Counted from the first letter of the stretch, positions 1 to 7,274 are shown. The stretch: DNA of 19,332 bases from JAAYCB01 sp012744395 (GCA_028703175.1 JAQVNJ010000119.1:1-19332), one strand, 5' to 3'. The notes: a model not told the origin generated them from the letters alone. A program made the numbers and translations.

Positions 1-102
1 TTCATTCTGTGCTTCGGGCGCCCTCAGCTTGCCGAGCTTCTCGAGGCGGGCCTCCAACTCGTAGATTGGGCGTTCGAACGACAGTCGATATTCGCTTGCC
101 AT
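1..102 (-). CDS. accA: Acetyl-CoA carboxylase carboxyltransferase subunit alpha, N-terminal fragment
   Basis: Only the first 34 codons lie in the window; the gene runs off the left edge. The N-terminus reads MASEYRLSFERPIYELEARL followed by EKLGKLRAPEAQNE. This resembles the AccA N-terminal signature, in which a short basic lead is followed by F-E-x-P-I-x-E-L-E-x-(K/R)-(L/I). AccA is the carboxyltransferase alpha subunit that, with AccD, moves carboxyl from biotin-BCCP to acetyl-CoA in the first step of fatty acid synthesis in the cytoplasm. The ATG at 100-102 is the first in frame, and no clear Shine-Dalgarno sequence precedes it. It lies 155 bp downstream of the kinase gene on the same strand, with a possible -10 box between them. 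The call rests on the N-terminal motif only, so it is likely but not certain. Confidence 0.7.
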   Translation of the reverse strand, partial: MASEYRLSFERPIYELEARLEKLGKLRAPEAQNE

Positions 103-203
103 GAGGCGAGGTCTTCCTTCTTCCGATACTGGCCCCGGGCCTTGCCTTCTCCCCGCACCCTTTGCAGGGGGGCCGCCGCAATCGCAACTTGAGGCAAGGA
201 CCT

Positions 204-209
204 ATTGTA
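204..209 (-). promoter_or_regulatory. Possible -10 box ahead of accA
   Basis: On the minus strand this reads TACAAT (5 of 6 matches to TATAAT), about 100 bp before the accA start. No convincing -35 hexamer lies 16-18 bp upstream, so this is only a candidate that would let accA be transcribed separately from the kinase gene. Confidence 0.25.
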
Positions 210-257
210 TATTGGTCGGCCGATTCTCCGACACGCGTGATTTCTGATTTCTCCGCG

Positions 258-1124
258 CTACTGGGATCTTGCCGTTTCCTCCGAACTCCGCTCGTAGATT
301 TTGACCGACTGCAATTGTTTGAGAAACTCCTCTAGCGAACTTTGGCGCCTTTCCGGCGTCTTGGCCATCGCCACCTGGAGGATTTCGCAAAACTCTTCGG
401 TGACCTCCGAATTCCTGGCCTTCAGCGAGGGCACCGGCCCGGCGATGTGCTGCATCAACAAGTCGTTTGCACTCACCCCGGTAAAAGGCGGCCCGCCGGC
501 GAACATCTCGAATATCGTGCACGCCAGGCTGTACAGGTCCGCACGCTCATCCAACGGTTTTCCGCGAATCTGTTCGGGCGACATGTAACTCCGGGTGCCT
601 TGGACCTTCGATTTTCGCGCAAACAGCCGGGCCCAGCCCTTCTTGGCCTTGTGAGCCAATCCGAAATCGATCAACTTGACATCGCCGGAGTCGTCAACGA
701 GGAAATTGTCGGGTTTGACGTCGCGGTGCACCCAGCCGCGGCGGCAGAACTCGGCGACCCCCTCGGCCGCCTGGATCGCCACCTTTCCTGCGATCGGACG
801 GAGCGCAGCGGGCCCCTGACGAATTCGTATCTTGAGATTCGGCGCGGGAAACCACTCCAGGGCGAGGTACGGAATGCCGCGCTCGCGGCCAAACTGGTAC
901 ACGCGGCAGATCCGCTCGTGCTCGATCTTGCCCGCAACCGTGTATTCCCATTTCAGGAATCGCACATGTTCCTTATCTCGAGCATACTCCCTCTGCAACA
1001 TCTTAACGGCAACGTACTTGCGCGACCCGTCGTGGTATGCCTGCCAGACCTGGCTGGTCTGGCCGGTGTTGATGATGTTCAGCAGCCGATAGGGACCGGC
1101 ATAGCCGTGGCTTGCAGTGCTCAC
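258..1124 (-). CDS. Minimal Hanks-type serine/threonine protein kinase
   Basis: This 288-aa soluble protein is almost entirely a kinase domain, with no transmembrane segment or extracellular sensor. Visible motifs are the VAVK lysine (K41), the alpha-C Glu (about E60), HRDVKPDN (D135, N140) and DFG (D153). A basic activation segment follows, then SPE in place of APE and the RADLYSLACTIFEM helix-F region. The Gly-rich loop is degenerate: NTGQTSQVW keeps only the middle Gly (G21). All catalytic residues are present, so it should transfer ATP phosphate to Ser/Thr of unknown substrates. The GTG start at 1122-1124 has GAGG 7 nt upstream. It lies downstream of the glycosyltransferase gene with a 154-bp gap that holds a candidate promoter, so it may be its own transcript. 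The family call is secure; the substrate cannot be inferred. Confidence 0.92.
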   Translation of the reverse strand: MSTASHGYAGPYRLLNIINTGQTSQVWQAYHDGSRKYVAVKMLQREYARDKEHVRFLKWEYTVAGKIEHERICRVYQFGRERGIPYLALEWFPAPNLKIRIRQGPAALRPIAGKVAIQAAEGVAEFCRRGWVHRDVKPDNFLVDDSGDVKLIDFGLAHKAKKGWARLFARKSKVQGTRSYMSPEQIRGKPLDERADLYSLACTIFEMFAGGPPFTGVSANDLLMQHIAGPVPSLKARNSEVTEEFCEILQVAMAKTPERRQSSLEEFLKQLQSVKIYERSSEETARSQ

Positions 1125-1205
1125 GTCGCCGCCTCGTCACGTCGCCACCACTACCCACAAACGGGGGGTCGAAAGCGGAGCTCAAGCATTTCGAAACGTC
1201 TGTCT

Positions 1206-1234
1206 AGTCTAACGTCCATCAAACGGAACGGCAA
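1206..1234 (-). promoter_or_regulatory. Candidate sigma-70 promoter for the kinase gene
   Basis: On the minus strand TTGCCG (1229-1234) and TAGACT (1206-1211) are separated by exactly 17 bp. Each matches 4 of 6 consensus bases. The -10 lies about 80 bp before the GTG start. The spacing is right but the hexamers are weak. Confidence 0.3.
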
Positions 1235-1278
1235 TTGCGATCGTCACGGTTCTCCAAAATACCCGAGATTGCCTATTT

Positions 1279-2469
1279 TTACCTGGCTGAATTAACGCCC
1301 CCTCCCTTGCCCTTCTCGGCCAGGATGCGTTGATAGAGCATGCGAAGCTGGCGCGTCATTTCTTCATGCCGAAAGACGTCGGCAAATCGGCGCCGACCTT
1401 CGCCCCCGAGGCGCCCGCGGAGGTTCTGGTCGCGGGCAAGCTGGATGATCGCGTCGGACAGCGCGTCGATCGACTTGGGCGGCAGCAGGAAGCCCGTCTC
1501 GTCGGGGATGACGACCTCGCGAGCGCCGTCGACATCGTAGCTGACAACCGGTTTTCCGGCGATCAGAGCCTGGGGCAGGACGCGAGCGAGGCCTTCGCGA
1601 AGGCTCGTGTGAACGACCACGTCCATGGCCGCCACCAGTTCGGGGATGCGGCTCGGCGGCACGAGGCCGGTAAGCTGGAAATAGTCTTCCAACCCCCGCT
1701 CGCGAATCTGTGCAAGACACTTGTCGGTGAGGATTCCGTCGCCGACCAGGAGGAACCGGACCTGCGGCACGGCCTCGACGACGCGGCGGGCCGCTTGAAT
1801 CAGGTACTCGTGCCCCTTGAGGCGAAACAGCCGGGCCACCTTGCCAACCACGACGTGTTCCGGGCGGTAGCCCAATTGGCGCCGGGCCGGCTCGCGCTGG
1901 CGGTCCGCATGGAGAAACGGCTCGACCTCCATGCCGCTGTAAACGGTCGTGAATTTCTCGCGCGGGGCGACGCCGGCGTTGACCATCAGGTCGGTCATTG
2001 CGTCGGCCACGCTCACGAAGGCGTCGCATCGGGCCGCGGCCCAGCGTTCGCAGGCGCGGAACAGCCCGCGGGCCAGTGCGCCCTGGTAGGGGTGGAACGG
2101 GGCGCCGTGCACGCCGTGGATGATCGCCGGCACGCCGGCGGCTCGGGCCGCGGCGCGTCCGAGAAAGCCTCCCTTGGCGCTGTGGGTGTGGACCACTTCG
2201 GGGCCGAAGTCGCGCAAGACGCGCTTCAGGCGGAAGTAGCTCACCAGGTCGCGCCAGGGGTGGATCGCCCGCCGCAGTTGGGGGACGATCTCCATGGGAA
2301 TGCCCGACGCCCTGGCCCGATCGACAAGGCTTCCTTCCGGCCCCAGGGGCGGTCCGGTAACCAGCAGCACGTCGTCGTTGTAAGAGCGGATCAGGTCTTC
2401 ACAAGTGAAGACCGTGTTTTCCTGGGCCCCGCCGATGATCAGCCGGGTGATGATGTGCGCGATTCGCAT
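1279..2469 (-). CDS. Glycosyltransferase family 4 (GT-B fold)
   Basis: This 396-aa GT4-type enzyme probably adds a sugar from a nucleotide-sugar donor during exopolysaccharide, LPS or glycolipid assembly at the cytoplasmic membrane face. The N-terminus MRIAHIITRLIIGGAQE is the typical acceptor-domain opening with the GGAQ loop. VVHTHSAKGGFLGR lies near residue 95, and the donor domain shows RLFRLKGHEYL (about 213-223), FLLVGDG (about 239-245) and REGLARVLPQALIAGKPVV (about 291-309). The EX7E motif has Gln at the second position (E292, Q300). An in-frame ATG 78 bp upstream would put repeat DNA into the protein, so the ATG at 2467-2469 was chosen. That start has no Shine-Dalgarno sequence. It lies 96 bp downstream of truA, with two copies of a palindromic repeat between. 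Acceptor and donor sugars are unknown. Confidence 0.9.
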   Translation of the reverse strand: MRIAHIITRLIIGGAQENTVFTCEDLIRSYNDDVLLVTGPPLGPEGSLVDRARASGIPMEIVPQLRRAIHPWRDLVSYFRLKRVLRDFGPEVVHTHSAKGGFLGRAAARAAGVPAIIHGVHGAPFHPYQGALARGLFRACERWAAARCDAFVSVADAMTDLMVNAGVAPREKFTTVYSGMEVEPFLHADRQREPARRQLGYRPEHVVVGKVARLFRLKGHEYLIQAARRVVEAVPQVRFLLVGDGILTDKCLAQIRERGLEDYFQLTGLVPPSRIPELVAAMDVVVHTSLREGLARVLPQALIAGKPVVSYDVDGAREVVIPDETGFLLPPKSIDALSDAIIQLARDQNLRGRLGGEGRRRFADVFRHEEMTRQLRMLYQRILAEKGKGGGVNSAR

Positions 2470-2500
2470 GGGGGTGGCTTTATGAGCGGGACGCAAGGTG

Positions 2501-2530
2501 ACGCAACGGGCCGGGAGACCCGTTCTACGG
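2501..2530. repeat. 30-bp palindrome-bearing direct repeat, copy 1
   Basis: This is identical over 30 bp to 2542-2571. It contains the inverted arms ACGGG and CCCGT around a G/A-rich centre, so each copy can form a small hairpin. It lies between the glycosyltransferase start and truA. The look is that of a dispersed intergenic palindrome family, but other genomic copies cannot be seen from here. Confidence 0.85.
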
Positions 2531-2541
2531 AGCGTATGGAA

Positions 2542-2571
2542 ACGCAACGGGCCGGGAGACCCGTTCTACGG
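2542..2571. repeat. 30-bp palindrome-bearing direct repeat, copy 2, overlapping the truA stop
   Basis: This exact second copy of the 30-bp unit at 2501-2530 sits 11 bp after the first. The TAG stop of truA (2566-2568, minus strand) lies inside it, so the last truA codons and its stop come from repeat DNA. Confidence 0.85.
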
Positions 2572-3345
2572 GGGTGGTTGGCTGATGTAGATGTGGTCGG
2601 GATATTTTACTTCAACGAGAAACAGGCCTTGGGGCGGCGCGGTTGGACCGGCGGCGCCGCGGTCGGTCGCGGCCAGCACATCGGCCACCCACGCGGGCTT
2701 CCGCGCGCCGCGGCCGACTTCGACGAGCGTGCCGACGATCGCGCGGACCATGTTGTAGAGGAAACCATCGGCCTCGACTTCGAGGATGATCTGATCGCGG
2801 CCACCGCTCGAAGACCGCCGGACGAAGATCTCGGAGACACAGCGGATGCGATCGGGGCGCGGGGCTCCGGCGGTCTCGAAACTGGAGAAATCGTGCCGTC
2901 CCAGCAGGTGGGCGGCCGCCCGGCCCATGGCGTCGGCGTCGAGCCGCTGCCGGTAGTGCCAGGCGTGCCGGCGGGCGAACACGTCGCGGACCGGGCCGTC
3001 GCGGACGACGTAGCGGTAGCGTTTGTTTATCGCGTCGCGAATCGGGTGGAAGTCGGGCGCTACCGCGGCGGCCTGGAGGACGGCGATGTCGCGGGGCAGC
3101 AGGGCGTTCAGGGCTCGCTGGAACACCTCGGGCGCGAAGGTCGAGGAGGTCTGGAAGGCGGCCGCCTGGCCGAGCGCGTGAACGCCCGCATCCGTCCGCC
3201 CGCTGCCGATCACCCGGCTCGGCGCGCCGGTAATCGCCGCCAGGGCGCGCTGGAGCTCGCCCTGGACGGTTCTGCGGCCCGGCTGGACCTGCCAGCCGGC
3301 GTAGTCGGTCCCTTCGTAGGCGAGCGTCAAGAGGAGGCTTTGCAT
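2566..3345 (-). CDS. truA: tRNA pseudouridine(38-40) synthase TruA
   Basis: This 259-aa enzyme isomerises U38, U39 and U40 in the tRNA anticodon stem. The N-terminus LTLAYEGTDYAGWQVQ is diagnostic. The catalytic loop GSGRTDAGVHALGQ carries the conserved Asp (D52), NALLPRDIAV follows, then KRYRYVV (about 109-115) and the C-terminal GFLYNMVRAIVGTLVEVGRG block. The length matches the family norm (about 245-270). The ATG at 3343-3345 is the only sensible start and lacks a Shine-Dalgarno site. The last residues (SQPPP) and the TAG stop run into a 30-bp repeat, so the C-terminal tail is probably not conserved. Identification is secure. Confidence 0.96.
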   Translation of the reverse strand: MQSLLLTLAYEGTDYAGWQVQPGRRTVQGELQRALAAITGAPSRVIGSGRTDAGVHALGQAAAFQTSSTFAPEVFQRALNALLPRDIAVLQAAAVAPDFHPIRDAINKRYRYVVRDGPVRDVFARRHAWHYRQRLDADAMGRAAAHLLGRHDFSSFETAGAPRPDRIRCVSEIFVRRSSSGGRDQIILEVEADGFLYNMVRAIVGTLVEVGRGARKPAWVADVLAATDRGAAGPTAPPQGLFLVEVKYPDHIYISQPPP

Positions 3346-3492
3346 CGGTTGTGTGGAAAGCCGCGCCGTGGGCGCTGGAAAGCCCCTCGCCCGTGTGGCG
3401 GAACGGCGGCCGCGCAGCGGCCGCAGCGGGAGCAGACAACGGCGTATTATATCGCCCTCGGCGGCGGTGGCTCAACACGGCGAGCAACGAAG

Positions 3493-3525
3493 CGGCCCTT
3501 GCCGCGGCGGTTGCGGCAAGGGCCG
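3493..3525 (-). terminator. Strong GC hairpin downstream of the TIGR03000 gene
   Basis: There is a perfect 13-bp stem (3493-3505 with 3513-3525) and a 7-nt loop, 45 bp after the stop codon of the 3571-4404 gene and 148 bp before truA. On the minus strand the following bases are only mildly T-rich, so it is not a textbook intrinsic terminator. It may work with Rho or as a 3'-end stabiliser. The rest of 3346-3570 shows only GC-rich short palindromes and no gene. Confidence 0.5.
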
Positions 3526-3570
3526 AGTGGATCCAGACATCGTGGGCGCCGCGTCCCGCGGCCGCGCTGC

Positions 3571-4404
3571 TCACCTGGCCTGGGCGAGCCCTTCCACGGC
3601 GTTGGGGGCAAAGTCGAAGACGACCGCTTCCAACGCGCCGCGAGCCAGGGTGACCTGCCGGGTCTCGCTCAAGCGCCGCCCATCGCGGGTCACGTCGACC
3701 CGGATGGTGAACGGGTAAACGAGCCCCGGTTTGAGCTCGCGGGAGACATATTTCCGCACCCGGCCGGTGCTCTTCGTTTCATAGCCGTTGATCGTCACCA
3801 CGGCGTCTTCGGGCACGAGGATCGAGATTATCCCGTCGCCATGATGCGCAGCGGCCCCGGTAGCCGCCCTGGGCAATGCGGGTTCGTTCGGCGTTCCGGC
3901 CGGCGGCACCGCCGGCGCGTTGGGCGACGGAGTCGGAGGGGTCGGCACCGGCGGGTCTGCCTGCTGCGGCGATGCAGGGCTGGGCCAGCGCGGCGGGCCA
4001 GGCTGGTCAACGCTCGGCCTACTCTCCGTCGGCGCCGGGGCGAGGGTCGGTTTCTGGACCTCTGACCGAACCGGCTTCGACTCGACCGAGACAACCGTGC
4101 CCTCGTCCCAGCAGCAGCAAGGATCATAGCAGCAGACGCTGCACCAGCCGGGCGTCCGATACCAGCGATAGGGGCCGAACAACAGACGCCGGACGGGCCC
4201 CGGTCGCGGCCCCAGGAACCAGCCGTCGCAGCACGGATCGCAGACGCCGATTGTGCAGCAGGGGGTACACACCGGGCCGCACCAGGCGGCGGGGCCCCAA
4301 ACGCCGCCCCACCAAGGACCCGCCTCGGCCTGGGGAGCGAAGAAAACAGACATTCCGCCTAGGAGCACGGTCAGGAACAACCACTTTCGCGCACGCTTCA
4401 ACAT
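3571..4404 (-). CDS. Exported Cys-rich protein with TIGR03000 domain
   Basis: This 277-aa protein has four visible parts. Residues 1-28 are a signal peptide (MLKRARKWLFLTVLLGG, cut near AEA). Residues 42-98 hold 13 cysteines in two clusters with CC and CCC runs among Trp and Gly. About 100-185 is a Pro/Ala-rich low-complexity linker. Residues 191-265 (GIISILVPEDAVVTINGYET to EAVVFDF) match TIGR03000, a beta-rich domain known from Planctomycetes. The function of that domain is not established; the Cys clusters could bind metal or form disulfide cross-links outside the cell (inference). The ATG at 4402-4404 was chosen because GAGGAG lies 7 nt upstream and the signal peptide starts there; a longer frame to 4470 has neither. 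It heads the minus-strand block and is followed by a strong hairpin. Confidence 0.85.
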   Translation of the reverse strand: MLKRARKWLFLTVLLGGMSVFFAPQAEAGPWWGGVWGPAAWCGPVCTPCCTIGVCDPCCDGWFLGPRPGPVRRLLFGPYRWYRTPGWCSVCCYDPCCCWDEGTVVSVESKPVRSEVQKPTLAPAPTESRPSVDQPGPPRWPSPASPQQADPPVPTPPTPSPNAPAVPPAGTPNEPALPRAATGAAAHHGDGIISILVPEDAVVTINGYETKSTGRVRKYVSRELKPGLVYPFTIRVDVTRDGRRLSETRQVTLARGALEAVVFDFAPNAVEGLAQAR

Positions 4405-4663
4405 CGATTTCTCCTCATATCCAAGATGCGTCGTTATCCATTCTCCGACAAGGAATCGATTCACGCCCACCCCCCCCTGCCCTGCTCAACCACCACGCTT
4501 CTCGCCGCTCGGTTTTTCCAGTCAGCCAGTAACCGCTATCCCAGTTTATCCAGCATAGCACCTCCACGCCGCAAATCAAGAAGTCTATGGAAGTTCTACC
4601 GATTGCACAGGTAAGGAGGGGGAGGTTCGGCGTTCAGTCTCTCATGCCGCCAGGCCCCACCTC

Positions 4664-4687
4664 GTTCCCACGCTCCAGCTTGGGAAC
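4664..4687. repeat. Hairpin-forming dispersed repeat
   Basis: The arms GTTCCCA and TGGGAAC pair, and after one mismatch the inner GC/GC also pairs around a TCCA loop. The sequence resembles a widespread short palindrome family (GTTCCCACGCT type) seen between genes in many bacteria. Only one copy is in this window. Confidence 0.6.
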
Positions 4688-4813
4688 CAGGACGGGTTCG
4701 GGGTCCGGAATCCGCAACCGCCAACCATCTGGCCTCGCCTTGCCCCCTTGTTGGCCGACTGCATCTGGAAACCCTGCCGGAAATTGGTGTCGGGGCAGAA
4801 GGGGTCGACCCTG

Positions 4814-4819
4814 TATAAT
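4814..4819 (+). promoter_or_regulatory. Consensus -10 box TATAAT upstream of the SEDS gene
   Basis: There is a perfect TATAAT 40 bp before the ATG at 4860. The bases 17 bp upstream (CGGGGC) are no -35 match. If used, transcription would begin near 4826 and the long N-terminal extension of the open frame could not be translated, which supports the 4860 start. Confidence 0.4.
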
Positions 4820-4859
4820 CATCCCGCATGGAACGCTTCCTCCATGGACGGGTACACCG

Positions 4860-6041
4860 ATGCATTCCGGTCGTCGTATTTCGCACTTGCCCTGGGCCGT
4901 GATCGTGCCGACCGCCCTGCTGCTGGCGATCGGGCTGGCGGGCATCGCGCGCTGCGACGCGATGGCTGAAACCGGCGGACGGTTCTTTTCCCGCCAGTTG
5001 GTTTGGGTCGCCCTCGCCTCTCTGACAATGGTCGCGATCGCTGTGCCGCCCTATCAGGTGGTCAGCCGCCATGGATACTGGCTGTATGCCGTGTCGATCG
5101 TGCTCCTGGTGGCCGTCTATCAATTCCCCGCGGTCAACGGGGCAAGACGCTGGATCAGGATCGGACCGCTGGGAATACAGCCTTCCGAATTTTCCAAAAT
5201 CGCCTACATTGTCGCTCTCTCCAGGTATCTCCAGGATCGGGACCATGTTCGCCGGGTCTGCGGTGTGTTCATGCCGGCGGTTCTGACCTTGATTCCGGTC
5301 GTCCTGATCCTCCGGGAGCCTGACTTGGGGACCGCCATCGTCTTTCTGCCCGTTCTCGTGCTGATGCTGTTTTCCGCGGGCGTCCCGCGCCGGAGCCTGG
5401 CGGCGCTGGTGGGCGTGGGGCTGCTGGCGATGCCGGTTTTGTGGGTGCAGATGAGCGCGGAGCAGCGATCGCGCGTGACGGCCCTTTTCGATCAGGCGGG
5501 GCCGGGGGAGTCGGCGATCGGCGATGGCTACCAGCTTCGCCAGGCCAAACAGATGATCGCCCTGGGGCGCGTGTGGGGCAGTTTCTGGCTCGGGCCGGCC
5601 GTCGACGATCCGGCTGCCTACCGGCTGCCCGAGGGCCAGAGCGATTTCATTTTCTGCGTGATTGGGGAACGTTACGGGCTGGCCGGGTTGGCCCTGGTGC
5701 TCGGGCTCTACGGCTGGCTGGTGTGGCGGGCGGCGCGTGCCGGTCTGGCAACGCTGGACCCGTTCGGGCGGATGCTGTGTTTTGGCGTGGGGGCCCTGTT
5801 GGGCGTCCAGGTGCTGGTCAACGCGGGGATGTCGATCGGCCTGCTGCCGGTCACGGGGCTTTCGCTGCCGCTGGTCAGTTATGGCGGCTCGGGCATCGTC
5901 AGCCAGGCGTTGGCAATCGGGCTGCTGGTCAACGTTGCCTTGCGGCCCGGCTACGAGATCGCCCACGAGCCGTTCTGCTATGCCCGAGCGAAGCGAAGGG
6001 CATGGCTTACGGGGTTCTTTCGTCGACGCGCTGCAACATGA
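4860..6041 (+). CDS. SEDS-family peptidoglycan glycosyltransferase (FtsW/RodA/SpoVE)
   Basis: This 393-aa polytopic membrane protein has about ten hydrophobic segments. SEDS proteins polymerise lipid II into glycan strands together with a class B PBP, at the septum (FtsW) or along the side wall (RodA). Diagnostic motifs are GARRWIRIGPLGIQPSEFSK (residues 94-113), REPDLGTA (152-159), LPEGQSDFIFCVIGERYG (256-273, with the Asp at 262 in the expected catalytic loop) and the C-terminal PVTGLSLPLVSYGGSG (330-345). The paralogue cannot be told from sequence alone, so no symbol is given. The ATG at 4860 was chosen because the first membrane helix follows at once; upstream residues are low complexity. 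The last 20 residues (Y374 on) are basic and begin in a palindromic repeat. The 3' end overlaps the convergent methyltransferase gene by 35 bp. Confidence 0.93.
   Translation: MHSGRRISHLPWAVIVPTALLLAIGLAGIARCDAMAETGGRFFSRQLVWVALASLTMVAIAVPPYQVVSRHGYWLYAVSIVLLVAVYQFPAVNGARRWIRIGPLGIQPSEFSKIAYIVALSRYLQDRDHVRRVCGVFMPAVLTLIPVVLILREPDLGTAIVFLPVLVLMLFSAGVPRRSLAALVGVGLLAMPVLWVQMSAEQRSRVTALFDQAGPGESAIGDGYQLRQAKQMIALGRVWGSFWLGPAVDDPAAYRLPEGQSDFIFCVIGERYGLAGLALVLGLYGWLVWRAARAGLATLDPFGRMLCFGVGALLGVQVLVNAGMSIGLLPVTGLSLPLVSYGGSGIVSQALAIGLLVNVALRPGYEIAHEPFCYARAKRRAWLTGFFRRRAAT
5980..6003. repeat. Palindromic repeat read as the C-terminus of the SEDS gene
   Basis: Terminal arms ATGCCC and GGGCAT flank a GAGCGAAGCGAA-type core. 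It is read as the basic tail YARAKRRA of the SEDS protein and ends 3 bp before the stop codon of the convergent methyltransferase gene (6007-6009). It resembles dispersed palindromes seen in planctomycete genomes (recollection, not tested here). Confidence 0.5.
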
Positions 6042-7236
6042 CCTCGTCAAACCCAGTTTCGCCGACTGCGCCGAACAGACCGATCCGCACGATCGCCTCG
6101 CGGGCCTGGGGCGGCACGTCGATGACCTTCGACTGGGTTTGCCAGGGAAAGGTCCCCCGCCAAGGGCCGAGCGATTTGTGGGGGGGGATCATGTCGCGTT
6201 CGCTGTTGTAGAAGGTGATCAGGAACCCGGGCAGCTGCTGTTGGTTCTGGCCGGGCCGGACCCCCTTGGCGTAGAGCCGCAACGACATGCGGATTCTCTT
6301 GACCTTCCGCCCGTCGATGCCCAGCCCCTGGAGGGCTCCGCACCCGCGTCCCGGCTGCTCGTTGCGAAAGCGGAGGAACCGCTTGCCGGCCGGCGCGCCT
6401 TCGGAGACGACTTCGCCCTGCCTCAAGTAGTGCCAACCGTTGGGCAGCGTGGTTCCCTCGACAAACTCCTCGAAGCCGCCGTTGTAGATCGCCGGGTTGG
6501 CGGGATCGGGCTGGACATCGCGCTTCGATTCCGCCTCGCCGGTCATCGGCACAAACAGCGTCGGACGGAGCGCCTCGCGAGTCAGCTTGCCGCCCTGTTT
6601 GCGGAACAGGTAGAGATTCTGCTGGTAGCGCTGGCCGACCGGCACGATCATCCGGCCTCCCTCCTTGAGTTGCTCGATGAGTTTCGGGGGAACGTCTTCC
6701 GGCGAGCAGGTGACGATGATCTTGTCGAACGGAGCGTGTTCCGGCCAACCCTGGTATCCATCGCCGATCTTCGCATGGACGTTTGGATACTTCTCCAGGA
6801 CCTTGGCCGCCTGCTTGCCCAACGGCTCGACGATCTCGATCGTGTAGACCTCCTTGACCAAATGGCTGAGAATGGCCGCCTGATAGCCGCTTCCCGTGCC
6901 GATCTCCAGCACCTTGTCCTCCGGTTGCGGGTCGATCGCCTCGGTCATGAAGGCAACGACGAACGGCGGCGAGATCGTCTGCGCATTGCCGATCGGCAGG
7001 GCCATGTCGAGATAGGAATAGCGCCGCTGGCTGGTCGGAACGTGTTCGTGCCGCGGAACCATCCGCAGCGCGCGGATCACGCGGGGATTGGTCACTCCGG
7101 CAGCCACGATCTCCTCGTCGACCATCCGGTTCCGGAGCCGCTCCCAGAATTGGCTGGTCTGGGCCTGGAGTGCCGGCGCCGCCGCGTGCAGCGCCAGGCA
7201 GATCGTGAAAGCGAAAAAGGCTGCGGGTCTTGGCAT
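6007..7236 (-). CDS. pcm: Exported protein-L-isoaspartate O-methyltransferase with extra C-terminal domain
   Basis: This 409-aa protein begins with a signal peptide (MPRPAAFFAFTICLALHAAA, cut near LQAQ). The PCMT domain spans about 30-235: RMVDEEIVAAGV, HEHVP (64-68), ALPIGNAQTISPPFVVAFM (79-97), the SAM-binding VLEIGTGSGYQAAIL (109-123), DKIIVTC (171-177) and a VPMTG end. PCMT methylates L-isoaspartyl sites in aged proteins, starting their repair. A further 165 residues open with NGGFEEF and NGWHY and end in FDEVMLQ, resembling CBM-type beta-sandwich domains. The usual enzyme is cytoplasmic and about 210 aa, so export and the extra domain are unusual; the source of SAM outside the cytoplasm is unclear. 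The second of two ATGs (7234-7236) was chosen because GAGG lies 8 nt upstream; the first is at 7242. Confidence 0.88.
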   Translation of the reverse strand: MPRPAAFFAFTICLALHAAAPALQAQTSQFWERLRNRMVDEEIVAAGVTNPRVIRALRMVPRHEHVPTSQRRYSYLDMALPIGNAQTISPPFVVAFMTEAIDPQPEDKVLEIGTGSGYQAAILSHLVKEVYTIEIVEPLGKQAAKVLEKYPNVHAKIGDGYQGWPEHAPFDKIIVTCSPEDVPPKLIEQLKEGGRMIVPVGQRYQQNLYLFRKQGGKLTREALRPTLFVPMTGEAESKRDVQPDPANPAIYNGGFEEFVEGTTLPNGWHYLRQGEVVSEGAPAGKRFLRFRNEQPGRGCGALQGLGIDGRKVKRIRMSLRLYAKGVRPGQNQQQLPGFLITFYNSERDMIPPHKSLGPWRGTFPWQTQSKVIDVPPQAREAIVRIGLFGAVGETGFDEVMLQRVDERTP

Positions 7237-7274
7237 CGTCATACCCTCGACAGTCTCTCTGGTCACAGAGGCTG

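Larger units (their letters stand above)
4405..4859. other. 455-bp intergenic region between divergent genes
   Basis: This gap lies between the minus-strand TIGR03000 gene and the plus-strand SEDS gene. It holds a C-run (4471-4485), a hairpin repeat (4664-4687) and a consensus -10 box (4814-4819). A plus-strand open frame from 4587 crosses it into the SEDS gene, but its translation is Pro/Arg/Ser-rich low complexity and it runs through the hairpin repeat, so it is not counted as coding. No RNA gene was seen. Confidence 0.7.

Noticed and set aside
2501..2571. Minimal CRISPR (two 30-bp repeats)
   Set aside because: The gap is only 11 bp and the second copy contains a gene stop codon; it is a dispersed palindrome pair.
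1330..4065. A 911-codon plus-strand open frame antisense to the glycosyltransferase, truA and part of the TIGR03000 gene
   Set aside because: It crosses three recognised minus-strand genes and two repeat copies, and its translation has no family motif. Long antisense frames are expected where GC-rich codon use leaves few stops.
4587..4859. N-terminal extension of the SEDS protein by 91 residues
   Set aside because: It is low complexity, passes through a hairpin repeat and through a consensus -10 box, and lacks hydrophobic segments typical of the family.
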